This document shows, piece by piece, positions 36,621 to 46,497 of a stretch of DNA of 64,000 nucleotides (its first letter is position 1; each line of letters begins with the position of its first letter). Source of the stretch: Luteimonas huabeiensis HB2. GTDB taxonomy: Bacteria > Pseudomonadota > Gammaproteobacteria > Xanthomonadales > Xanthomonadaceae. The DNA is taken from contig NZ_JAAN01000033.1 of the NCBI RefSeq assembly GCF_000559025.1, forward strand, positions 62,001 to 126,000, given 5' to 3'. The notes under the pieces were generated by a model. That model was not told where the DNA came from. It was given only the letters and a program-made list of their open reading frames with translations, and ran no database searches. The translations under genes and the position numbers were made by a program.

Positions 36621-37586
36621 TCAGAGCTCGTTGGCGCTGGCCACGCCACGATTGTAGGCATCCACCATGCCGCCGATCTGATCGGCATCGCCATCCTGCT
36701 TCAGCTTGCGGTAATAGGCCAGGACATCGATCATGGCACCGGCCAGATGCTCATAGGCAAAAGCGGGCGCACGCCCTTCGCCAGCCGTCTCCTTCTGACG
36801 CAGGTATTCGTTCTTCAGGTCGGTAGCCGCCTGCTGCAACTGCGCGGCCACATCATCGGTGGCCTCGAACGCCATTTTCTCACCGGACGCGTTCTGCTCG
36901 ACCAGGGCGCCGACCAGATCCTGGCCGAGCTGGATATTGAGCAGAGCGTAATACGGCAGCTTGTCGCCCTGGCCCTTCAGCTTTTCCAGCTCGGCCTGGC
37001 GACGCTCATCGAGATGACCCTCCAGCGCAGCGTCGAACTCATCCAGCGCTGCCAGCGCGCTTTCGAACGCATTGCGGATCGTCGGATCGGCGGCCTTGCC
37101 CTTGGCGACGCCATCGTCCTTATACGCATTGGAAGAATAGTAGACATCCAATTCTCGATGCTGCGCAAACAAGGTATCCAGGTCTGCGATCAGCCTGTCC
37201 GCGATCGCATCGAGGTCCTGATAGCCGTCACCTTCGATGCCGCGCGCCTGCTTGAGATTCTCAAGCGGTCGATCCAGGTTGGATACGGAGAAAACCAGCG
37301 TGCTGTTGGCCGTCGCCTTGGAGAAATCCTGCCGCAAATAGCTTGCCGCCTGGTACGGGAGACCGTACTCATTGGAGAGCTCATTAAAAGCCGCCACATA
37401 ACCGGCCAGTTTGCGGCCTTCGCTCTGGGCCGCAGCCGAGGTATCTTCCACCTGCTGCTGCCCTGTGGCGGACGCCTGACCGCCGATCGCCTCTTTGTCG
37501 CCGCAAGCGGCAAGACCTGCGCTCAGCAGCAGGATGACGGCAGCCCGTGGCAATAATCCCAGGGCCGGCCCATGATTTTTTCTCAT
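36621..37586 (-). CDS. DUF3829-family lipoprotein
   Basis: 321 aa. Signal sequence VILLLSAGLAAC (lipobox LAAC, Cys ~28) followed by DKEAIGGQ. The mature part is a helical domain (LAGYVAAFNELSNEYGLPYQ, then RELDVYYSSNAYKDDGVAKG, AFESALAALDEFDAAL) matching DUF3829 (YiiG-like) lipoproteins of unknown function. Base composition is clearly lower in GC than in the flanking genes and it uses more A/T-ending codons, as does the IS remnant next to it; recent acquisition is plausible. The frame is open to a TTG at 37610; the ATG at 37586 gives a proper signal peptide. Nothing is seen in the ~200 bp downstream (36420-36620). Confidence 0.85.
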   Translation of the reverse strand: MRKNHGPALGLLPRAAVILLLSAGLAACGDKEAIGGQASATGQQQVEDTSAAAQSEGRKLAGYVAAFNELSNEYGLPYQAASYLRQDFSKATANSTLVFSVSNLDRPLENLKQARGIEGDGYQDLDAIADRLIADLDTLFAQHRELDVYYSSNAYKDDGVAKGKAADPTIRNAFESALAALDEFDAALEGHLDERRQAELEKLKGQGDKLPYYALLNIQLGQDLVGALVEQNASGEKMAFEATDDVAAQLQQAATDLKNEYLRQKETAGEGRAPAFAYEHLAGAMIDVLAYYRKLKQDGDADQIGGMVDAYNRGVASANEL

Positions 37587-37690
37587 CACGGCGAATCGCT
37601 CTTCTTCCAAAAGACGTCAGTATAGAGCATCGCACTGCAGCAGACCCTTCCCTTTTGCATCAAAATCACAATCTCCGCCCCTCTGCTGCC

Positions 37691-37920
37691 ATCACCCAGA
37701 CCATCGATCGCGTGTTCGCGCGCCTGCAGGCCGAGCAATTGGTCAGGACTCGGCTGGAGTCGGTCGGCCTCGACAGCACTGTCGTCGAGGTGCATCCCGA
37801 CGGCACAGGCGCACGACAAGGACGGCGCAATCCATCGGCCGATCCCGAGGAGGCTGGACCACCCAAGTTCATCTGGCAGCCGCGGACGATCGCTGCGTCC
37901 TCGCCTTTTCGCTGACCCGG
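37691..37920 (+). pseudogene. Remnant of an IS5-family (IS427-like) transposase
   Basis: One frame reads VFARLQAEQLVRTRLESVG, then LDSTVVEVHPDGTGA, the conserved DDE-region signature of IS5/IS427-group transposases. After one base-level frameshift near 37825 the adjacent frame continues QSIGRSRGGWTT, QVHLAAADDRCVLAFSLT, which follows that signature in intact elements. Both ends are missing and the frame is broken, so it cannot be functional. It lies between relA and the DUF3829 gene in a lower-GC patch; no terminal inverted repeats were found. The rest of the 37587-37954 gap holds no gene I can support. Confidence 0.85.
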
Positions 37921-37954
37921 TATTGCGGATGCGCTTCGTCCGCATTAACACACC

Positions 37955-40114
37955 CTAGGCACGCTTGGCGCGTTCGACGCCCGGGATCGCCTCCATCTTG
38001 CCCAGCAGGCGGGCGAACTGACCGTGGTCGTGCACCCGCAACTGCAGCCGCAGCCGCACCCGTCCGACGCCGCGCGCGCCCTCGCTGTGGATGGCGAGCA
38101 CGTGGGCGTCCTCCTGCGCGATCAGGTTGGTGAGGTCCTTGAGCAGGTGGCGCCGGTCGATGCCCTCGACCACGGCCTCGGCCTCGTGCGCGCCACCGGT
38201 GCCGCCCCACTCCACCGGCAGCACCCGCTGCGGCTCGCGCGCCGCCAGCCGCTCGAAGGCGGCGCAATCGGCGCGGTGCACGCTGACCCCGCGGCTTCGG
38301 GTCAGGTAGCCCACGATCGCCTCGCCGGGCAGCGGCCGACAGCAGCGCGCGATCTGCACCAGCAGGTTGTCCACGCCGACCACGCTGAACTCCGAACTGG
38401 TCCGGCGCGGGGCGCGCGGGGGCGTGCGCGGGGGCGCCGGGGCCGCAGCGGTCTTCTGCGCGGCCGCCTTCGCGTCCGCCTCCGCCTCGCCCAGCGCGCG
38501 CACGACCTGGTGCGGGCCGACGTCGCCCAGGGCGACCAGCACGTACAGGTCGTCCAGGGTCGCGGCGTGGAAGCGCTTCAGCGCCGGCGCCGGATCGGCC
38601 TGCTGCAGGCCGAGGCGCTTGAGCTCGCGCTCGAGCAGTTCGCGACCGGCCTGCACGTTGCGTTCGCGGTCGAGCTTGTGGAACCACGCCCGCACCTTGT
38701 CGCGCGAGCGGCCGCTGGCGAGGTAGCCGTTGGCCGCCACCAGCCAGTCCCGGCGCGGCTCGGCGGTCTTGCCGGTGAGGATCTCCACGCGGTCGCCGCT
38801 GCGCAGGCGATGGTCCAGCGGCACGATGCGGCCGTTGACCTTGGCCCCGCGGCAGCGGTGGCCGACCATCGTGTGCACGTGGTAGGCGAAGTCGAGCGGC
38901 GTGGCGCCGCGCGGCAGGTCGATCACCTCGCCCATCGGGGTCAGGGTGTAGATGCGGTCCTCGACCAGTTCGGTATCCAGCGCCCCGGCCAGAGAGCCAT
39001 CGTCGCCGCCCTCCTGGTGCGACTCGATCAGCCGCCGCATCCATTCGATCTTGCGCTCCAGCGCGGCATCGCCCGCCCCGCCCTCCTTGTAGCGCCAGTG
39101 CGCCGCCACGCCCAGCTCCGCCTGCTCGTGCATGTCGAAGGTGCGGATCTGCACCTCCAGCGTCTTGCCCTCGGGCCCGATCACGGCGGTGTGCAGCGAA
39201 CGGTAGTCGTTGCGCTTGGGCCGGGCGATGTAGTCGTCGAACTCGCTCGGCACCGGTGTCCACAGCGCATGCACCACGCCCAGCGCGGCGTAGCAGGCGG
39301 GTATGTCGTCGACCAGCACCCGCACCGCGCGCAGGTCGTAGAGCTCGCCGATCGGCACGTTCTTGCGCTGCATCTTCTTCCAGATGCTGTAGATGTGCTT
39401 GGGCCGGCCGGCCACGTCGGCGCGCAGGCCCTGCGCGGCCAGCGCCTCGCCCAGGGTGCGCTTGACCTGCTCGATGTAGCGCTCGCGCCCGGAACGCTTG
39501 TCGTCGAGCAGGCCGGCGATGCGCCGGTAGGTGGCCGGATCGAGGTAGCGGAAGGCCAGATCCTCCAGCTCCCACTTCAGTTGCCAGATGCCGAGCCGGT
39601 TGGCCAGCGGCGCGTGCAGGTCGCGGGTCAGCAGCGCCAGTTCGCGGCGTTCGGCCTCCGGGCGGGCGGCGGCCGCGCGCATGTGCGCGAGCTGGCGGGC
39701 CAGCAGGATCGGCACCACCCGCAGGTCGCGCACGATCGCCAGCAACAGACGCCGCAGCCCCTCCTGGCTGCCGCGGCCACCGCGCTCGGCGTGCAGCGCC
39801 CAGACCTGGCGGGCCGCACGCTGGCCTTCCAGCAGCGAGGCCACCGCCGGATGGTCGCGCGCCAGCGCCGCGGCGGCGCCGGCCTCGGGCTCCGGCAGCA
39901 CGTGCAGGATCGCCGCCGCCACCACGTCGGCATCGGCGTTGAGCAGGGCCAGGGACTGCAGCGTGTCGGCCAGGACCGGCCACGGCTCCGCCGGACCGCC
40001 GGCGGCCGCCGCCTCGCGCAGCGCCGGCGCCACCAGCGCGCGCAAGGCGGGCGTCATGGCCGCCGCAGGCAGCGCAAGCAGGGCTTCGGCAGAATCGACG
40101 GGCGGAACCGGCAC
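37955..40114 (-). CDS. relA: (p)ppGpp synthetase I RelA
   Basis: 719 aa from a GTG. The N-terminal HD hydrolase is decayed: where SpoT has ILHDTIED this has ILHVLPEP, so hydrolysis should be lost. The synthetase domain is intact: RPKHIYSIWKKMQRK, YDLRAVRVLV, then EFDDYIARPKRNDYRSLHTA, with the acidic EFDD loop typical of RelA. TGS (LDFAYHVHTMVGHRCRGAKV), zinc-finger-like (CRPLPGEAIVGYLT with the RGVSVHRADC motif) and ACT domains follow. It makes (p)ppGpp on ribosomes when charged tRNA is limiting. The partner spoT is at 48.8-51.0 kb. Confidence 0.96.
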   Translation of the reverse strand: MPVPPVDSAEALLALPAAAMTPALRALVAPALREAAAAGGPAEPWPVLADTLQSLALLNADADVVAAAILHVLPEPEAGAAAALARDHPAVASLLEGQRAARQVWALHAERGGRGSQEGLRRLLLAIVRDLRVVPILLARQLAHMRAAAARPEAERRELALLTRDLHAPLANRLGIWQLKWELEDLAFRYLDPATYRRIAGLLDDKRSGRERYIEQVKRTLGEALAAQGLRADVAGRPKHIYSIWKKMQRKNVPIGELYDLRAVRVLVDDIPACYAALGVVHALWTPVPSEFDDYIARPKRNDYRSLHTAVIGPEGKTLEVQIRTFDMHEQAELGVAAHWRYKEGGAGDAALERKIEWMRRLIESHQEGGDDGSLAGALDTELVEDRIYTLTPMGEVIDLPRGATPLDFAYHVHTMVGHRCRGAKVNGRIVPLDHRLRSGDRVEILTGKTAEPRRDWLVAANGYLASGRSRDKVRAWFHKLDRERNVQAGRELLERELKRLGLQQADPAPALKRFHAATLDDLYVLVALGDVGPHQVVRALGEAEADAKAAAQKTAAAPAPPRTPPRAPRRTSSEFSVVGVDNLLVQIARCCRPLPGEAIVGYLTRSRGVSVHRADCAAFERLAAREPQRVLPVEWGGTGGAHEAEAVVEGIDRRHLLKDLTNLIAQEDAHVLAIHSEGARGVGRVRLRLQLRVHDHGQFARLLGKMEAIPGVERAKRA

Positions 40115-40176
40115 GGCATCACGGATCGGGGAGCGGACGACCTACACTAGCGGGCAGTCGCCACGAGGAACAGACC

Positions 40177-40683
40177 ATGCGCCGCCTCCGCCCCGTTCGC
40201 CTGCTGTGCACCGCCCTCCTGCTCGCCGCATCCTCCGCCGCGCTCGCCCAGCAGGCGCCGCCGCTGCAGGAGCAGATGACCGCCGACGAGTTCCGCGCCG
40301 CCGGCCTCGACAAGCTGAGCCCGGCCGAACTCGCCGCCCTCAATACCTGGCTGCAGCGGCGGGTGGGCGAGGAGACCGCGGCCGCGGCCGAGCAGGCGCG
40401 AGAGGAAGGTCGGCAGGAAGTGGTGCAGCGCAACCGCGGCTTCTTCCACTTCGGTTCCGAGGAGCCCATCGAAAGCGCCATCGCCGGCGAGTTCCGCGGC
40501 TTCGGCAAGGGCCGCCGCTACACGCTCGAGAACGGCCAAGTCTGGGAGCAGACCGACAGCGCCACCCTGGCCGGCGTGCGCCGCAGCGACGTCAAGGTCC
40601 GCATCCGCCCGGGCTTCATGGGCGCGTGGTGGATGCAGGTGGAGGGCTACAACACCACCGCCAAGGTGCAGCGGGTGGAGTGA
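40177..40683 (+). CDS. Hypothetical secreted protein
   Basis: 168 aa. Signal peptide MRRLRPVRLLCTALLLAASS ending at ALAQ-Q (cleavage ~25/26). The mature part starts MTADEFRAAGLDKLSPAELAALNTWLQR, continues with an acidic/Ala-rich helix and ends in a beta-rich domain (EFRGFGKGRRYTLENGQVW, then RIRPGFMGAWWMQV). Comparable short secreted proteins are common in Xanthomonadaceae; no function is known to me. A TACACT -10 box at about 40143-40148 and a GAGGA ribosome site precede it. Divergent from relA. Confidence 0.82.
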   Translation: MRRLRPVRLLCTALLLAASSAALAQQAPPLQEQMTADEFRAAGLDKLSPAELAALNTWLQRRVGEETAAAAEQAREEGRQEVVQRNRGFFHFGSEEPIESAIAGEFRGFGKGRRYTLENGQVWEQTDSATLAGVRRSDVKVRIRPGFMGAWWMQVEGYNTTAKVQRVE

Positions 40684-40691
40684 CGCCGAAC

Positions 40692-40731
40692 GCAGGACAG
40701 CCACCGCGCGCTCGCGAGGCGGCTGTCCTGC
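40692..40731. terminator. Bidirectional hairpin terminator
   Basis: GCAGGACAGCC ... GGCTGTCCTGC: an 11-bp perfect stem with an 18-base loop, placed between the convergent secreted-protein gene (ends 40683) and the Cys-peptide gene (ends 40744). There is no T-tract, so termination strength is uncertain. Confidence 0.65.
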
Positions 40732-40743
40732 ATGGCGACTGGA

Positions 40744-40965
40744 TCAGATCCAGATGCAGTTCCCGAAGTCGTCGCACACCGCAACGCGGTGCCACGTGCC
40801 GCCGAAGCATTGGAAGATCGCCCCTCCGGGGCGGGGGAAGTTGCTCACGTACTCCTGCGCGCCTTCGTTCGCTGCGTTGCAGGGCGTGGCCGGAACCGCG
40901 GACGCACTGCCCACGAAACCCAGCGACAACGCCAACAGAGCGGCCCTGATCGATTGCTTCTTCAT
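40744..40965 (-). CDS. Small Cys-containing secreted peptide A
   Basis: 73 aa from MKKQSIRAALLALSLGFVGS with AAGGAGA-like SD 7 bases upstream. The signal peptide ends at SASA-VPA, leaving about 50 mature residues with four Cys in the pattern PATPCNAANEG ... FQCFGGTWHRVAVC ... NCIWI. It is paralogous to the peptide gene at 41327-41551: both share PxPC-x-A-x-x-EG, C-x-GGTW, and a final CI-[WY]. Two disulfides are possible. Function unknown; a secreted effector, inhibitor or antimicrobial is speculation. Confidence 0.8.
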   Translation of the reverse strand: MKKQSIRAALLALSLGFVGSASAVPATPCNAANEGAQEYVSNFPRPGGAIFQCFGGTWHRVAVCDDFGNCIWI

Positions 40966-41094
40966 CGTGATCTCTCCTTGAGTTCGATGATGCCCAGCCG
41001 CCCGTGCAGTCCTGCAGGGTGCGCGGGGGCGGCGTCCACGCCACCCGGCGCGTTCTAACCTAGCACCCAACACGCGCTGGAGACGATACCGCCA

Positions 41095-41308
41095 TCACGC
41101 CGTCGGCAGCCGGTCTGCCGGGTGGGTACGCCGCACGTATGCCGGGTCTCCGGGGTCCCACCACCCCGGCGCCGGATCGGACGGCGCCTCCCGGCAGCAG
41201 GTCCGCGCAGCACGTGGCGTGCTTCTTGAACGGGACGTCGCCGCAGTTGCCGAAACCCCTGCGCGACCGTGCCGCCGCGCGCAGTTCCACGTCGTGCCGG
41301 AAGGCCAT
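41095..41308 (-). pseudogene. Possible frameshifted small ORF between the Cys-peptide genes
   Basis: From the ATG at 41308 the frame reads MAFRHDVELRAAARSRRG, then FGNCGDVPFKKHATCCADL with strongly G/C-ending codons. Near 41195 the coding-like signal jumps to the next frame, which continues EAPSDPAPGWWDPGDPAYVR and stops at 41095. Either a frameshift has broken a ~70-aa gene or this is chance codon bias in GC-rich DNA. No signal peptide and no family are recognised. Otherwise the 40966-41326 gap shows nothing. Confidence 0.35.
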
Positions 41309-41326
41309 GGCACGAGCGGCTCGGCA

Positions 41327-41551
41327 TCACCAGTAGATGCACTCCGCGCCGCTCTCGTAGAAGCAGCGCTTGATCGGTATCCACGTGCCTCCCGTGCACA
41401 GGAAGACCTCGTAGTAACGGGGATACACCACGTTCTGATGCTCGCCCTCCGTCTCCGCCGTGCAGGGCATGGCCGGCGGCCCGGCAGCCAGTGCGGCGGC
41501 GGCGGGCAAGGCCGAGAGCGCGAGCGTGCAAGCCAATGCGATGATCTTCAT
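41327..41551 (-). CDS. Small Cys-containing secreted peptide B
   Basis: 74 aa, MKIIALACTLALSALPAAAA signal peptide (cleavage after LAA-G or ALA-A), SD GGAGGG about 5 bases before ATG. The mature region PAMPCTAETEGEHQNVV ... FLCTGGTWIPIKRC ... ECIYW has the same four-Cys scaffold as peptide A 360 bp away. The intervening sequence identity is low, so this is an old duplication or a family of diverging small exported proteins. No known family recognised. Confidence 0.8.
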   Translation of the reverse strand: MKIIALACTLALSALPAAAALAAGPPAMPCTAETEGEHQNVVYPRYYEVFLCTGGTWIPIKRCFYESGAECIYW

Positions 41552-41718
41552 GGTTCCCTCCGATCGTTTTACGGGCCCGAAAGGCAGCGCGCCGCGCATC
41601 CGGCGCCGGTGCCGCGTCGCCCGCGCGCCGGCAAGACGACGCGGGTCTGACCACGCTAGCACGCTGCGGACGCGGCCATCGGCGCCGACGGTCACGGTTT
41701 TCGGCGGCGGTTCCCCGG

Positions 41719-44700
41719 TCAGGCGCGCAGCCGCGACAGCGCGGCCGCGAGCCGCTTCGGCGACACCTGGCCGCGGACCCCGAGTTCCTGCGCGTGCAGC
41801 GAGACGCGCAGTTCCTCGATGTCCTGCCGGAACGCGCGCCACTCGGGGGCGTCCGCGCGGCCAGCCGCTTCGGCCTCGCGCAACGCATCCACGAACGGCT
41901 TGAGTTCCAGCATCCGCTGCTGGTCGCGCAACGGATCGCGCAGCGCGCGCTCGGCGCGCAGCGAAAGCGCCTTGAGATAGCGCGGCATCTGCGCCAGCAA
42001 CGCCTCCGGCGCCTGCCGCAGGAAGCCCGGCGGCGCCAGCGCATCCAGGTGCGCGCGCATGTCGTCGAGGTTGCCGCGCGCCCAGCCCATCAGTCCGCCC
42101 TCCAGGCGGCCGCGGATCTCGGCGACACGGTCGAGGACCTCCTCGGCCAGGGCCAGCCGGCGGGTCGCCTCGGCGAACAGCGCGCGCGAGATCGCCTCGC
42201 GGCGGGCGGCGAAGGCGTCGGCATCGCGGATCGCCTCCAGGCCGTCGGCCGCCAGCGCCTCGAAGGCGCCCTCGACCAGGTCGGTCCGCAGCGGGTCGCC
42301 GCCGCGCTCGACGTCTGCGCGCGGCGCGCCGGCCTCGATCGCCGCGTACAGCAGGCCGGTCTTCGACGGCACCGGCAATTGCTTGCGCGCCTGCCGCAGC
42401 TTCGGCTCCAGCGCCAGGCGCAGCAGGCGCCGCACCCCGCGCGCGTGGCGCCTGGCGGCCTCGGACGCGTCCGGATAGACCGCCAGCGACACGCTGTCGC
42501 CGTCGTCGTCCAGGGCGGGATAGGCGACGATCCCGCCCGCGCCCGGCACCGAGACCGGCACCGGCCGCTGCGGGAACGCGGTCAGCCCGGACTGCGCCAG
42601 CCCCTCGGCGGCGCGCTCGGCGAAGGCGGCGTCCGCCTCGGCGCCGAAGCGCGCGCGCAGCGCCTCCATGTCCCGCGATTCGGCGAGCACGGTGCGGCCG
42701 TCGGCAGCGAACAGGCGCAGGTTCATGCGCAGGTGCGGTTCGAGCGCGGCCTCGTCGAAGTCGGTCGCGGCGATCTCCACGCCGGTCAGCCGCCGCAGGA
42801 AGCGGGCCAGCGCGCTGGTCAGCGCATCGGCCTCCGGCTCGCGATGCGCCTGCGCGAAGGCGCGGGCGAAGTCCGGAGCGGGCACGAAATTGCGGCGCAG
42901 CGCCTTCGGCAGGCCGCGGATCAGCGCCGCCGCCTTGTCCTCGACGAAGCCCGGCGCCAGCCACGACAGCCGCGACGGGTCGAGCGCGTTGAGCAGGTGC
43001 AGCGGCAGGCGCAGGGTCATGCCGTCGTCCGGCGCGCCGGGCTCGAAGCGATAGACCACCTCCAGCCGCGCGTTGCCCACCGCGAACACAGGCGGAAAGC
43101 GCGCCGCGTCGCTCTCCTCGCCCATCAGCAGGTCGTCCCGCGTCCATTCCAGCGCGCGGCGCTCGGCCTCGGACGCGCGCCGGCACCAGGCGTCGAGCGC
43201 GCGCGCATCGACGATGCCGGCGGGAATGCGGTCGTGATACCACTGCGCCATCCAGGATTCGTCGACCACCAGGCCGGCACGGCGCTGCTTGGCCTCCTCC
43301 TCGCGCGCCTGCGCCAGCACGGCCAGGTTGCGCGCCAGGAACGGCGCGCGCAGGTCGATCTCGCCGGCGACCAGGCCGTCGCGCAGGAACAGCGCGCGCG
43401 CTTGCTCGGGATACAGCCGGCCGTAGTCCACCGGCCGCTTCGGCGCCAGCACCAGCCCGAACAGGCCGATCTGCTCGCTGCCGATCACCCGCCCCTGCGC
43501 GCGCGACCAGCGCGGGTCGTAGTGGCGGCGCGCCAGCAGGTGCGGCAGCTCGGCGATCGCCCAGTCCGGCTCGATCGCGGCGTTGGTCAGCGCCCAGACT
43601 CGCTCGGTGTCGAGCAGGTTGGCCGACAGCACCCACGGCGGCGGCTTGCGTGCCAGCGCGGAGCCCGGAAACAGCTGGAAGCGCCGCCCGCGCGGTCCTT
43701 CGTACTGGCCGCGGTCGCCACGCTGGCCGAGCTGGGTCGGCAGACCCGCGATCAGCGCCCGGTGCAGCGCGGCGTAGGCGCGCGCGGCCGCGCCGCCCTG
43801 CTCAGGCGCCGCCTCGGCCGGTCGCTCCGACCAGCCCAGCTCCTCGCACTGCAGCTTCAACTGGCGGTGCAGCTCGCGCCATTCGCGCATGCGCAGGAAA
43901 CCGAGGAAGTGCTTGTCGCACCAGCGCCGCAATTGCGACTGCGTCGATTCCTCGTGCGCGACACGGTACGCCTCCCACAGCTTGAGGATGCCGACGAACT
44001 CCGATCGCGGATCGGCGAACAGCGCATGCGCGTTGTCGGCGGCGGCGCGCTGGTCGGCCGGGCGCTCGCGCGGGTCCTGGATGCCCAGGAACGCCGCGAT
44101 CGCCAGCATCTCGCGCAGGCAGCCGTGGGCCTGCGCGGCCACCAGCATCCGCGCCAGCTTGACGTCCACCGGCAGCCGCGCCATCGCCCGGCCGATGTCG
44201 GTGAGGCGGCGCTCGCCGTCCACGGCGCCCAGCTCGGCCAGTTGCTGCCAGCCGTCGGCGACCGCGCGCGCATCGGGCGGCTCGACGAACGGGAAGTCCT
44301 CGATCAGCCGCGGATTCGCCGGCGCGTCGGGCGTCCGGCCGCGCCGGCGCCCGCCGCCGCGACCGGCGGCCTCGCCCAGCCCCAGCGACAGCATGCGCAG
44401 GATCACCCCGGCCAGCGCCGCGCGGCGGATCTCCGGGTCGGTATAGGCCGGGCGCGCGAGGAAATCGGCCTCGTCGTACAGGCGGATGCAGGTACCGGGC
44501 GCGATGCGGCCGCAGCGGCCCTTGCGCTGGTCCGCGGCGGCCTGCGAGATCGGCTCCACGTGCAGCCGGTCGAGCTTCTGCCGCGGGCTGTAGCGCTTGA
44601 CCCGCGCCAGGCCGGGATCGACCACGTAGTGGATGCGCGGCACGGTCAGCGAGGTCTCGGCGACGTTGGTCGCCAGCACGATCCGGCGCGACGGGCCCGG

Positions 44701-45762
44701 ATTGAACACCCGGTCCTGGTCGCGCGCCGACAGCCGCGCGTACAGCGGCAGCACCTCGGTGTGGCGGTACTTGCGCCGCTCCAGCGCCTGGTGCGCATCG
44801 CGGATCTCGCGCTCGCCGGGCAGGAACACCAGCACGTCGCCGGTGCCGCGCTCGCGCATGATCTCGTCGCAGGCGGCGACGATCCCGTCGAGCACCGAGA
44901 CCGGACCGTCCTCCGCCGCCTCGCCTCCGGCGCCGCCGAGCGCGCCGCCCAGGGGCCGCCAGCGCACCTCGACCGGGTACCCGCGCCCTTCCACGTTCAC
45001 CACTGGCGCATCGCCGAAGTGCCGCGAAAAGCGCTCGGTGTCGATCGTCGCCGAGGTCACGATCACCTTCAGGTCGCGCCGCTTCTCCAGCAGCCGCTTG
45101 AGGTAGCCCAGCAGGAAGTCGATGTTGAGGCTGCGCTCGTGGGCCTCGTCGATGATGAGGGTGTCGTAGGCCGACAGCCAGCGGTCGGAGGCGATCTCGG
45201 CCAGCAGGATGCCATCGGTCATGAACTTCACCGCGGTGCGCTCGCCGACCTGATCGTTGAAGCGCACCTGGAAGCCGACCAGCCCGCCCAGCGGGGTCTG
45301 CAGCTCCTCCGCCACGCGACGGGCCACCGCGCGCGCGGCGATGCGCCGCGGCTGGGTGCAGCCGATCGTGCCGGCGGCGCCGCGCCCGGCGGCCAGGCAG
45401 AGCTTGGGCAGCTGCGTGGTCTTGCCCGAGCCGGTCTCGCCGGCGATCACCACCACCGGGTGCTCGCGGATCAGCGCGACGATGCGCTCGGCCTCGGCGG
45501 CGATGGGCAGCGCCGGGTCCACCTGCGGGCACGGCAGCGCCGCGGCGCGCGCCTCGCGCGCGGCGACCGAGGCGGCCAGGGCGGCCTCGAACGCCTCCCG
45601 CGCGGCGGCGTCGCCGGGCCGCGCGCGCCACTGCGACCACAGACCATGAAGGCGGCCGCGATCGCGCGACAAGGCGCCGTCGATCGCGCGGCGCGCCCGC
45701 GCCTGCGCCTCGTCGGGGCGGACGCGTTGCTGGGGACGCTCGGGTTGGAGTGGGGTGTTCAT
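41719..45762 (-). CDS. hrpA: ATP-dependent RNA helicase HrpA
   Basis: 1347 aa DEAH-box helicase. N-terminal motor: Walker [17 protein letters not shown] (~105), DEAH in [14 protein letters not shown] (~207), [12 protein letters not shown], and the C-terminal helicase domain with [16 protein letters not shown] and QRKGRCGR. Helicase-associated and OB-fold domains follow, then the long HrpA-specific DUF3418 C-terminus. It acts on mRNA/ribosome complexes; in E. coli HrpA resolves stalled ribosomes. The frame is open ten codons further; [11 protein letters not shown] is the better start. Divergent from dps. Confidence 0.96.
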   Translation of the reverse strand: MNTPLQPERPQQRVRPDEAQARARRAIDGALSRDRGRLHGLWSQWRARPGDAAAREAFEAALAASVAAREARAAALPCPQVDPALPIAAEAERIVALIREHPVVVIAGETGSGKTTQLPKLCLAAGRGAAGTIGCTQPRRIAARAVARRVAEELQTPLGGLVGFQVRFNDQVGERTAVKFMTDGILLAEIASDRWLSAYDTLIIDEAHERSLNIDFLLGYLKRLLEKRRDLKVIVTSATIDTERFSRHFGDAPVVNVEGRGYPVEVRWRPLGGALGGAGGEAAEDGPVSVLDGIVAACDEIMRERGTGDVLVFLPGEREIRDAHQALERRKYRHTEVLPLYARLSARDQDRVFNPGPSRRIVLATNVAETSLTVPRIHYVVDPGLARVKRYSPRQKLDRLHVEPISQAAADQRKGRCGRIAPGTCIRLYDEADFLARPAYTDPEIRRAALAGVILRMLSLGLGEAAGRGGGRRRGRTPDAPANPRLIEDFPFVEPPDARAVADGWQQLAELGAVDGERRLTDIGRAMARLPVDVKLARMLVAAQAHGCLREMLAIAAFLGIQDPRERPADQRAAADNAHALFADPRSEFVGILKLWEAYRVAHEESTQSQLRRWCDKHFLGFLRMREWRELHRQLKLQCEELGWSERPAEAAPEQGGAAARAYAALHRALIAGLPTQLGQRGDRGQYEGPRGRRFQLFPGSALARKPPPWVLSANLLDTERVWALTNAAIEPDWAIAELPHLLARRHYDPRWSRAQGRVIGSEQIGLFGLVLAPKRPVDYGRLYPEQARALFLRDGLVAGEIDLRAPFLARNLAVLAQAREEEAKQRRAGLVVDESWMAQWYHDRIPAGIVDARALDAWCRRASEAERRALEWTRDDLLMGEESDAARFPPVFAVGNARLEVVYRFEPGAPDDGMTLRLPLHLLNALDPSRLSWLAPGFVEDKAAALIRGLPKALRRNFVPAPDFARAFAQAHREPEADALTSALARFLRRLTGVEIAATDFDEAALEPHLRMNLRLFAADGRTVLAESRDMEALRARFGAEADAAFAERAAEGLAQSGLTAFPQRPVPVSVPGAGGIVAYPALDDDGDSVSLAVYPDASEAARRHARGVRRLLRLALEPKLRQARKQLPVPSKTGLLYAAIEAGAPRADVERGGDPLRTDLVEGAFEALAADGLEAIRDADAFAARREAISRALFAEATRRLALAEEVLDRVAEIRGRLEGGLMGWARGNLDDMRAHLDALAPPGFLRQAPEALLAQMPRYLKALSLRAERALRDPLRDQQRMLELKPFVDALREAEAAGRADAPEWRAFRQDIEELRVSLHAQELGVRGQVSPKRLAAALSRLRA

Positions 45763-45852
45763 CGCCGCTTGCAATCGCGTCCTGCCAGTCACATGTACGC
45801 TACGAAGGCCACATTATCGTGGTCGCAGCCCAGACAACGAACGGAGCCGCCC

Positions 45853-46461
45853 ATGGCCAAGAGCAAGACCCCCAAGCAGAAGTCCGCCGCCGCGCCCGCC
45901 AAGGCGGGCAAGTCCGGCAAGTCCGGCAAGTCCGCGGACCGGTCGCCGCAGCCGGTCGCCTCGCCGGCGCCCGAATCGTCGGCACCGGCCATCGATATCG
46001 GCATTCCCGACCAGGATCGCAAGAAGATCGCGCAGAGCCTGTCGGTGTTCCTGGCCGACGCCTACACCCTCTACCTCAAGACCCACAACTTCCACTGGAA
46101 CGTGACCGGGCCGATGTTCAACGCCCTGCACAACATGTTCGAGGAACAGTACACCGAGCAGTGGAACGCGCTGGACGACATCGCCGAGCGCATCCGCGCC
46201 CTGGGCTACAACGCGCCGGGCTCGTACGCGGAATTCATCGCCCTGTCCTCGATCAAGGAGGAGCCGGGCCTGGAGACCGCGCCGGACTGGCGGGAGATGG
46301 TGCGCCAGCTGGTCCAGGGCAACGAGGCCGTGTGCCGCAGCGCGCGCGAGGCCATCGAGATCGCCGACGACGGCGACGACGAGCCGACCGAGGATCTGCT
46401 GATCCAGCGCCTGCAGACCCACGAGAAGTACGCCTGGATGCTGCGCTCGCTGCTGCAGTGA
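45853..46461 (+). CDS. dps: Dps/ferritin-like DNA-protection protein with Lys-rich tail
   Basis: 202 aa. Residues ~1-50 are a Lys/Ser/Pro/Ala-rich tail with KSGKSGKS repeats, about 30 residues longer than in E. coli Dps (167 aa in total). The ferritin core carries the ferroxidase residues: [18 protein letters not shown], then [20 protein letters not shown]. It ends in [20 protein letters not shown]. Such proteins store iron, detoxify peroxide and bind DNA; the basic tail should strengthen DNA binding. A strong intrinsic terminator follows. Confidence 0.94.
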   Translation: MAKSKTPKQKSAAAPAKAGKSGKSGKSADRSPQPVASPAPESSAPAIDIGIPDQDRKKIAQSLSVFLADAYTLYLKTHNFHWNVTGPMFNALHNMFEEQYTEQWNALDDIAERIRALGYNAPGSYAEFIALSSIKEEPGLETAPDWREMVRQLVQGNEAVCRSAREAIEIADDGDDEPTEDLLIQRLQTHEKYAWMLRSLLQ

Positions 46462-46497
46462 TGCGGTCGCGGCCGGGGCGCGATGCTCCGGTCGCCT

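Noticed and set aside
37586-37951. 121-aa minus-strand ORF between relA and the DUF3829 gene
   Set aside because: It is antisense to the recognisable IS5-family transposase remnant and has no family resemblance.
41055-42044. 329-aa minus-strand ORF spanning the Cys-peptide B gene and the end of hrpA
   Set aside because: Shadow of hrpA plus the peptide gene; Arg-rich throughout, no signal peptide or motif.
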